From contig DBZU01000072.1 of assembly GCA_002311285.1 (NCBI GenBank), positions 95,286 through 111,046 on the forward strand: 15,761 nucleotides of DNA. Direction: 5' to 3'. Below, piece by piece: positions 7,407-13,195 of this stretch. The DNA comes from Dehalococcoidia bacterium UBA1152 (lineage in GTDB: Bacteria > Chloroflexota > Dehalococcoidia > Lucifugimonadales > UBA2962). Each line of letters begins with the position of its first letter. Position 1 is the stretch's first letter. Made by a program: the position numbers and the translations under genes. The notes under the pieces are model-generated. The model saw nothing but the letters and a program-made list of their open reading frames with translations. It made no database searches and was not told the DNA's origin.

Positions 7407-8663
7407 ATGACCTTTCAAGCTCCTAGAGGCACATATGACCGTATGCCAGATCAGCAACCACTGTGGAAGCGGATCAACTCTGTTTTACAAGAAACTGCTG
7501 AATCCTTTGGTTATGATCGCATTGATACTCCAGTGATTGAAGATGCTAAACTTTTTTCAAGAGGTGTGGGCGACGTCACAGATATCATTGAAAAGGAGAC
7601 TTATACATTTCCGGACCGAGGCGGAGACTTACTTACTCTAAGGCCCGAAGGCACAGCCCCAATATGCAGAGCCTATATCGAGCATGGAATGCATAACTTA
7701 CCTCAACCAGTGAGATTATATTACTTTTGTCCGGTTTTCAGATATGAAAGGCCCCAGGCCGGACGCTATAGACAACACCATCAATTCGGCGTTGAAGTGT
7801 TAGGATCTGCTGAATCAGCAGTGGATGCAGAAGTTATTGAACTCGCATGGTGCGTATTACAAAAATTGGATATCTCAAATATAAAACTCAAAATAAATAC
7901 CATGGGCGATGGTGATAGCCGTACTTCATATGTTTCTGAATTACAAGATTATCTAGATTCGAGAATTAAAGAGATTCCTGAAGGAATTAGAGCTAGAGTA
8001 GCATCGAATCCATTACGCGTCCTTGATTCTAAAGACCCAAAAATGTCTGATATAACCAACGATGCCCCCAAGTGTCTAGACTACATCAATGAAGAATCTC
8101 GTGAACATTGGGAAACCCTATTACACACCCTCAATTTACTTTCCATCCCGTATGATGTTGACCATAAATTGGTGAGGGGTTTCGATTATTATACTCGTAC
8201 TGTATTTGAAATTGTGCCTTCCGTTGAAACTAGTCAAAATACTCTAATTGGAGGGGGGAGATATGATGGCTTAATTGAAATCTTAGGTGGTAAACCAACC
8301 CCTGGGATAGGGTTTGGCATGGGACTTGAAAGAGTTGTGTCTACTCTTCAGAATAACCCATCCGATCAAAAATCTTCTCGCCAGATTAAAATTCTAATAG
8401 CGTACATCGGTACGTCTGCTAGACAAAAAGCAATTTTATTGAGTTCAAAGATTAGGCTAAACGAAATTTCAGCTGTTGTCGCTCCAAGTAGAGGAATCAA
8501 AAGTCAACTTAGATATGCGACAAGTATAGGAGCTACACACGCTGTAATTATCGGTGATAATGAGCTCCAAAAAGGCGAGGTAATTGTTCGAACATTCGAA
8601 ACACACTGTCAAGAGAATATGCCTGAAGGAGATCTTATTAAATTTTTGGCAAACGTTAAGTAA
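7407..8663 (+). CDS. hisS: Histidine-tRNA ligase (HisRS)
   Basis: Charges tRNA-His with histidine in the cytoplasm. The 418 residues are normal for the class II bacterial enzyme. Visible signatures are the N-terminal PRGTYDRMP, the TLRPEGTAPICRAY block (77-90), motif 2 FRYERPQAGRYRQHHQFGVE (111-130), the histidine-specific motif around LVRGFDYYTRTVFE (255-268), the GGGRYDGL loop (282-289) and motif 3 GIGFGMGLERV (300-310). An anticodon-binding domain follows from about residue 325 (IKILIAYIG). These motifs separate it from the catalytically dead paralogue HisZ. It starts the rightward cluster, with prfA 50 bp downstream. There is only a weak purine run (AAAGAA) before the start. Confidence 0.97.
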   Translation: MTFQAPRGTYDRMPDQQPLWKRINSVLQETAESFGYDRIDTPVIEDAKLFSRGVGDVTDIIEKETYTFPDRGGDLLTLRPEGTAPICRAYIEHGMHNLPQPVRLYYFCPVFRYERPQAGRYRQHHQFGVEVLGSAESAVDAEVIELAWCVLQKLDISNIKLKINTMGDGDSRTSYVSELQDYLDSRIKEIPEGIRARVASNPLRVLDSKDPKMSDITNDAPKCLDYINEESREHWETLLHTLNLLSIPYDVDHKLVRGFDYYTRTVFEIVPSVETSQNTLIGGGRYDGLIEILGGKPTPGIGFGMGLERVVSTLQNNPSDQKSSRQIKILIAYIGTSARQKAILLSSKIRLNEISAVVAPSRGIKSQLRYATSIGATHAVIIGDNELQKGEVIVRTFETHCQENMPEGDLIKFLANVK

Positions 8664-8713
8664 GTTGATATCAGCGAAAATAGAACAAGAGCAGTAATTA
8701 AACATCAAAGCCC

Positions 8714-9784
8714 ATGTTAGAAAAAATAGAAACAATTAAAGCTCGTATTATTGAGTTAGAAAGTATGTTGGCGGACCCTGCGTTAGTTAGTGATTTTAGT
8801 AAGTCTCAGGGATTATTGAAGGAACATGCTTTGATCAAGCCTTTAGCGGAATTATCCGATGAATTTACCACAATTATAGAGCATATAGGACAGCTGAAAT
8901 CGATAATAAAAAATGACACAGATAAAGATTTAGTCGAGCTAGCAAATTTAGAACTGCCTGAATTAGAGTCCAAAAAACTTCAGTTGGAAAATGATTTAAG
9001 AATAGCCTTGATTCCTAAAGATCCAAATGATTTTAAAAACGTGATCATGGAGATTAGAGCTGGTACGGGTGGAGAGGAAGCTTCACTTTTTGCATCAGAT
9101 TTATATCGAATGTATTCTCGTTATGCGCAAAAAAGAGGCTGGCCTTTGGATGTTTTATCTACGAGCGATTCGGAAACAGGCGGTGTCAAGGAAATAGTTT
9201 TTCAAATTAAGGGAAATGGAGCATTCAGTATTCTTAAACACGAAAGTGGAGGACATCGAGTACAAAGAGTGCCTGTTACTGAGTCCAGTGGACGTATTCA
9301 TACTTCTGCAGCGACTGTAGCCGTTTTACCAGAAGCGGAAGAGGTAGATGTGGAAATAAAAAGTGAAGATCTTGAAATCGATGTATTTCATGCTAGTGGT
9401 CATGGCGGACAAAGTGTGCAAAAAGTAGCTACTGCTGTTCGAATCACTCACATTCCGACCGGTATTTTGGCAATTTGCCAAGATGAAAGATCTCAGCATA
9501 AAAATAAAGAAAAAGCTATGGCAGTCTTAAGATCACGTGTTTATACCAAAGAACTTGAGCGTCAGCAGAAGGAAATTAGTGAAAACAGACGGTCTCAAGT
9601 CGGCTCAGGTGATCGTTCTGAACGAGTAAGAACCTATAATTATCCTCAACAAAGAGTCACTGATCATAGAACAAGCATAACTCAGTACAATCTTGAGGAG
9701 GTTTTAGATGGAGAACTCGATACGTTTATAAATGGCCTTATTGATCGGGAACAACAGGTTAAACTTGAAGAATCAGGAGTTTGA
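8714..9784 (+). CDS. prfA: Peptide chain release factor 1
   Basis: Ends translation at UAA and UAG. The 356 residues match the family length, and the N-terminal coiled coil begins MLEKIETIKARIIELE. The stop-codon reading tripeptide is P187-V188-T189 in HRVQRVPVTESSGRIHTSAA. PxT marks RF1, whereas RF2 has SPF. The catalytic G231-G232-Q233 lies in SGHGGQSVQKVATAVRI, where many bacteria have GPGGQxVNxTDSAVRI. I associate this QKxATA form with Chloroflexota. CQDERSQHKNK (255-265) and the RVRTYNYPQQRVTDHR block (305-319) are typical. The next gene, prmC, overlaps it and should methylate Q233. There is no good Shine-Dalgarno sequence before ATG 8714, but the N-terminus aligns with the family. Confidence 0.97.
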   Translation: MLEKIETIKARIIELESMLADPALVSDFSKSQGLLKEHALIKPLAELSDEFTTIIEHIGQLKSIIKNDTDKDLVELANLELPELESKKLQLENDLRIALIPKDPNDFKNVIMEIRAGTGGEEASLFASDLYRMYSRYAQKRGWPLDVLSTSDSETGGVKEIVFQIKGNGAFSILKHESGGHRVQRVPVTESSGRIHTSAATVAVLPEAEEVDVEIKSEDLEIDVFHASGHGGQSVQKVATAVRITHIPTGILAICQDERSQHKNKEKAMAVLRSRVYTKELERQQKEISENRRSQVGSGDRSERVRTYNYPQQRVTDHRTSITQYNLEEVLDGELDTFINGLIDREQQVKLEESGV

Positions 9785-10652
9785 TCAACCCACCTTAAGA
9801 AGTCTATGGCTCGAAGGTATTGATTGGTTAAATAAAACTTCAGTATCCAACAGCACATTAGAATCAGAATTGCTTTTGCGTGCTGCATTTGGATTAGACA
9901 AAAGTAGATTTTACGCGCAGTTATCAGATGTTTTTACCGGAAATGGATTGACGTTATTTAACAAATTAATTCAACGCAGAATGTCGGGTGAACCCTTGCC
10001 GTATATATTAGGACGCAAAGAGTTTTATGGCTTGGAGTTTTTGGTTTCTAAAACAGTCCTTATTCCCAGGCCTGAAACGGAGTTGCTTGTAGATTTAGCA
10101 TTGCATAAGATCGAAAAAAAATATGGTAGTTTCATAGCTGATATTGGCACGGGAAGCGGCTGTCTAGCTGTATCGATTGCTACACATTCAGACATTAAGA
10201 AAATAGTAGCAGTAGACAAAAGCTTCGACGCATTAAAAATCGCTAGCCAAAACCTTGCGGTTCATGGGTTGTCCGAAGTCATAGACCTAGTTAATGCCGA
10301 TCTGTTAACTTCATTTGAGCGTAATGTAAAGTTTGATTTGATCGTATCAAATCCGCCATACCTTCCTGATGCTATCTATCAAACGTTGGATCCTGAAATT
10401 AAATCAGAGCCCAAAGTGGCTATACATGGTGGACATGACGGACTTGAGACGATTCGTCGTCTAGTTGATCAGGCCAGTTTGAATTTGTCGCGTCATGGAG
10501 TTTTTTTGTTTGAGGTTTTCTCTGATTTTTCAAACGAGGCTAGTTCAATAGCTGCTCAATCATTTCCCAATGCCAATGTAGTAATTCACAATGACTTATT
10601 AGGACTTCCTAGAGTAGTAGAGGTTTCATCTATCTCGTCGATTAAGTACTAG
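9732..10652 (+). CDS. prmC: Release factor glutamine methyltransferase PrmC
   Basis: S-adenosylmethionine-dependent enzyme that N5-methylates the glutamine of the GGQ motif in release factors. The N-terminal helical domain runs to about residue 95 and includes LESELLLRAAFGLDK, GEPLPYILGRKEFYG (86-100) and LIPRPETE (110-117). The SAM-binding DIGTGSGCLAVS (137-148) and the catalytic N207-P208-P209-Y210 follow. The length (306 aa) is slightly long because ATG 9732 overlaps prfA by 53 nt. Family homology starts near residue 20 (PTLRSLWLEG). TTG 9765, preceded by AGG at 6 nt, would give 295 aa and a 20-nt overlap, and may be the true start. The overlap suggests translational coupling with prfA, its substrate gene. 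It converges on guaB3 with a 12-bp gap. Confidence 0.94.
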   Translation: MALLIGNNRLNLKNQEFDQPTLRSLWLEGIDWLNKTSVSNSTLESELLLRAAFGLDKSRFYAQLSDVFTGNGLTLFNKLIQRRMSGEPLPYILGRKEFYGLEFLVSKTVLIPRPETELLVDLALHKIEKKYGSFIADIGTGSGCLAVSIATHSDIKKIVAVDKSFDALKIASQNLAVHGLSEVIDLVNADLLTSFERNVKFDLIVSNPPYLPDAIYQTLDPEIKSEPKVAIHGGHDGLETIRRLVDQASLNLSRHGVFLFEVFSDFSNEASSIAAQSFPNANVVIHNDLLGLPRVVEVSSISSIKY

Positions 10653-10664
10653 GTTGTGACGGAA

Positions 10665-11804
10665 CTAATTACCGCCTAGCTGAAAATGTTTGCCCTCAGT
10701 TTTGATTGAAGGCGCTATTATCATTTTCGCTTTTTGCATTTCTCTTATATTAAATGCGCCAACCATACCCATGCATTCTTCTAATGCGCCGATTAGGTTT
10801 TGAGTCCCGTCAGTTTTTGATGTAGGCCCAAAAAGTATTTGCTCTAATGGCCCTTTGACACCGACATTTACTCTGGTACCTCTTGGAAGTCGTGGATGAG
10901 GCCCAGCCATGCCCCAGTTGTAACCACCTCCAGGAGCTTCTTCTGATTGGGCCAACGGTGATCCAATCATTATTGCATCCGCTCCTGACACAAATGCCTT
11001 ACATACATCACCACCTGTTCTGATACCTCCGTCTGTAATTACTGGTACGTATTTACCGGTTTGCTTCAGGAACTCATTTCGTGCTGCCGAAACTTCCATA
11101 GTAGCAGTAACTTGAGGAACACCAACGCCCGTAACCTCTCTTGTTGTACATGCAGCTCCCGGACCTACTCCAATAAGGATACCTTGAATACCGGTTTCCA
11201 TTAACTCATAAGCAACGTTATAAGAAACACAATTACCCACTATTACTGGTATGTCAATTAATTCTAATAATTCAGAAAATATCAAACCTCTTTTTGATTT
11301 TGAGATGTGCCTAGCAGTGGTTACAGTAGACTGTACAAATACCAAATCTGCTCCTGCCTCCGTAGCCAGTGGAGCCAGTTTTTTTGTGCTTGCTGGAGTT
11401 ATCGAAACTGCACATCTCGCACCTGTTCCCTTAACCTCTTGCACACGTTCACCAACCAAATTGTCATCAATTTTGCCTGAATAAACGTCCTGCAATACAG
11501 CGGTGATCTCATCGTCCGTTGCCTCAACGATTCGAGATATCGCTTCTGAAGGATCTGGGTACCTGGTCTGTACTCCCTCTAAATTCATTACAGATAAACC
11601 GCCGGCTTTTTCCATATGCCCAGCGAATTCTGGTGATCCAATACCGTCCATAGCTGAGGACATAAGGGGTATTTTGAAAGTTTGGCTATTTATAGAAAAT
11701 TCGGTATTGGTTTGGTCAGGGTTAATCGTGATTTCACCAGGCGCTATAGCTACTTCATCAAACCCATATGCTCGGCTAAGTTCCTTTATTTGCGGAACGG
11801 ACAT
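10665..11804 (-). CDS. guaB3: GuaB3-family IMP dehydrogenase-related protein
   Basis: IMPDH/GMP-reductase (beta/alpha)8 barrel of 379 residues with no CBS pair, unlike classical GuaB of about 490 residues. The nucleotide-binding and catalytic loop reads GVGPGAACTTREVTGVGVPQ (212-231), with C219 as the expected nucleophile. DGGIRTGGDVCKAF (258-271) and ADAIMIGSPLA (275-285) form the phosphate-binding part. LMSSAMDGI (47-55) is the usual early barrel motif. The GGGYNWGMAGPHPRLPRG flap (292-309) and this length fit the GuaB3/IMP_DH_rel subgroup known from actinobacteria and cyanobacteria, where IMP dehydrogenase activity has been reported. The exact reaction here, IMP to XMP, is inferred. A strong Shine-Dalgarno sequence fixes the start. 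The gene diverges from queG and converges on prmC. Confidence 0.9.
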   Translation of the reverse strand: MSVPQIKELSRAYGFDEVAIAPGEITINPDQTNTEFSINSQTFKIPLMSSAMDGIGSPEFAGHMEKAGGLSVMNLEGVQTRYPDPSEAISRIVEATDDEITAVLQDVYSGKIDDNLVGERVQEVKGTGARCAVSITPASTKKLAPLATEAGADLVFVQSTVTTARHISKSKRGLIFSELLELIDIPVIVGNCVSYNVAYELMETGIQGILIGVGPGAACTTREVTGVGVPQVTATMEVSAARNEFLKQTGKYVPVITDGGIRTGGDVCKAFVSGADAIMIGSPLAQSEEAPGGGYNWGMAGPHPRLPRGTRVNVGVKGPLEQILFGPTSKTDGTQNLIGALEECMGMVGAFNIREMQKAKMIIAPSIKTEGKHFQLGGN

Positions 11805-11811
11805 TGATTAT

Positions 11812-11817
11812 CCCTCC
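11812..11817 (-). promoter_or_regulatory. Strong ribosome binding site of guaB3
   Basis: The minus strand reads GGAGGG about 7 nt before ATG 11804. It is the best Shine-Dalgarno match in the window and confirms the start. Confidence 0.75.
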
Positions 11818-11850
11818 AGTAACTGTTAGTTATTACAATAATAAAATAGA

Positions 11851-11856
11851 TATAAT
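11851..11856 (+). promoter_or_regulatory. Candidate -10 box for queG
   Basis: A perfect TATAAT on the plus strand, 134 bp before queG ATG 11990. The upstream -35 is weak (TTAGTT at 11826-11831, spacing 19). If used, it gives a leader of about 127 nt that contains two short ORFs. Confidence 0.25.
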
Positions 11857-11858
11857 CA

Positions 11859-11888
11859 AGGATATTCCCACGCTAGAAGGATGGTCAA
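11859..11888 (-). promoter_or_regulatory. Candidate promoter for guaB3
   Basis: On the minus strand TTGACC (11888-11883) is followed after 18 bp by TATCCT (11864-11859). An alternative closer to the gene is TTGATT (11859-11854), 16 bp, TGTAAT (11837-11832). I cannot choose between them from sequence. Confidence 0.3.
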
Positions 11889-11963
11889 CAGAAAATTTGT
11901 AAAAAATGGATCATTGCAAGTTGAATCTCAAAAAATGTCGCCTATGTAGGAATTGGAGACTGA

Positions 11964-12002
11964 ATGATAATAATAAGTATTAAACAGTTATGGTTAAACT
12001 AG
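11964..12002 (+). CDS. Possible 12-codon leader ORF overlapping the queG start
   Basis: ATG 11964 is preceded by GGAG with 5-nt spacing (11955-11958), a far better ribosome site than queG's own. The ORF reads MIIISIKQLWLN and stops at TAG 12000-12002, 10 nt past queG ATG 11990 in another frame. It could feed ribosomes to queG by termination-reinitiation, or be chance. Nothing else supports a function for the peptide. A second ORF of 22 codons (11881-11949) lies just upstream. Confidence 0.25.
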   Translation: MIIISIKQLWLN

Positions 12003-13120
12003 AAGAGCAAGTAAAAACTTTAGGACTCAAAGCTGGATTTGATTTAGTAGGAATAACCTCGGCTAATTCATTTGAACGTGATGAAAAGGCCAGCATCGAA
12101 AGAATTAGATCTGGTCTCATGGATGGATTACCATGGTATAACGAAGAGCGTGTTACTAAAGCCAATCGACCACGTGTGCTTCTGAAAGAAGCAAAATCGG
12201 TAATCTCATTAGCTGTATCTTATAACACAAGGGAATACAACGACCAAAAGACAATGACTGGCAAGTTGGCAAGGTATGCCTGGGGAGAAGATTACCATAA
12301 TGTCATTAAAGACCGACTACATAATTTTGTAGAAGAATTAAAGGTGTTGGTCGGTGAGGATATTAAAACAAGAATATTTGTTGATGATGGCCCAATGAAC
12401 GACCGTGCCGCAGCGGAGAGAGCAGGTATTGGCTGGTTTGGGAAAAATACAAATATCTTGTCTCAAAATTATGGTTCTTGGGTGTTTTTATCTCAAGTAA
12501 TTACAAGCATTGAATTAATTCCGGATCAGCCTTTACTAAAGACCTGCGGTACTTGTGTGATCTGTATAGAAGAGTGTCCAACAGAAGCTATAGTTGCGCC
12601 TTATGTTATCAATAACACAAAGTGTATATCTTTCCTTACAATCGAACTGCGAGGTTCAATACCTATACCACTTAGACATTTAATGGGAGAGTGGATATTT
12701 GGATGCGACATATGTCAGGATGTATGCCCTGTAAATCGAAAGGCGGTCGTTTCTTTAGATCCTAATTTTTCGAGATTACATAATGTTTCTACCATGGATT
12801 TAATATCACTATTAGATTTGTCTGAATCTGAATTTAATACGATGTTTAAGGGAACTGCTATTCGAAGAGCTAAGTTTGCAGGATTTCAAAGGAATATATG
12901 TGTTGCTTTAGGAAATATTGGTGATCAGGCTACAGTACCAGTTTTATCAAAAGTAATTGAATCAGATTACCCCGACTTAGTGCGATCTCATGCTGCTTGG
13001 GCCTTAGGTCAAATAGGAAGCTCACAAGCATTGAAAACATTAAAGAGCCAAGCCGATTTAAATCAGGCTCCAGATGTTTTGGAAGAAATCGTATCGGCGA
13101 TTAAAGCTGCAGAAGCTTAA
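11990..13120 (+). CDS. queG: Epoxyqueuosine reductase QueG
   Basis: Cobalamin-dependent iron-sulfur enzyme that reduces epoxyqueuosine to queuosine at the tRNA wobble position. The 376 residues are normal for the family. The N-terminal cobalamin-binding domain includes SVISLAVSYNT (70-80), the conserved VDDGPMNDRAAAERAG (131-146) with the presumed catalytic Asp at 132, and GWFGKNTNIL (148-157). The cluster ligands are C186, C189, C192 and C196 (CGTCVICIEECP), then C212, C239, C242 and C246 (CDICQDVC), enough for two 4Fe-4S clusters. HEAT/PBS-lyase-like repeats (304-375) form the C-terminal tRNA-binding part. An in-frame TAA at 11981 limits the start to ATG 11990 or later, and no Shine-Dalgarno sequence precedes it. 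No other queuosine gene is in the window. Confidence 0.95.
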   Translation: MVKLEEQVKTLGLKAGFDLVGITSANSFERDEKASIERIRSGLMDGLPWYNEERVTKANRPRVLLKEAKSVISLAVSYNTREYNDQKTMTGKLARYAWGEDYHNVIKDRLHNFVEELKVLVGEDIKTRIFVDDGPMNDRAAAERAGIGWFGKNTNILSQNYGSWVFLSQVITSIELIPDQPLLKTCGTCVICIEECPTEAIVAPYVINNTKCISFLTIELRGSIPIPLRHLMGEWIFGCDICQDVCPVNRKAVVSLDPNFSRLHNVSTMDLISLLDLSESEFNTMFKGTAIRRAKFAGFQRNICVALGNIGDQATVPVLSKVIESDYPDLVRSHAAWALGQIGSSQALKTLKSQADLNQAPDVLEEIVSAIKAAEA

Positions 13121-13195
13121 CGATTATAGATACATTAATTAAGAACAGGATTTTGACTTATGCGGATCACCAATACAAAGCCTTTTTAGAAAATT

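Noticed and set aside
11503..11829. 108-codon plus-strand frame opposite the guaB3 start
   Set aside because: Antisense to the conserved N-terminal barrel of GuaB3, and the translation has no family features.
13160..13189. Nine-codon ORF MRITNTKPF just before dinG
   Set aside because: No ribosome binding site, not overlapping or coupled to dinG, and too short to distinguish from chance.
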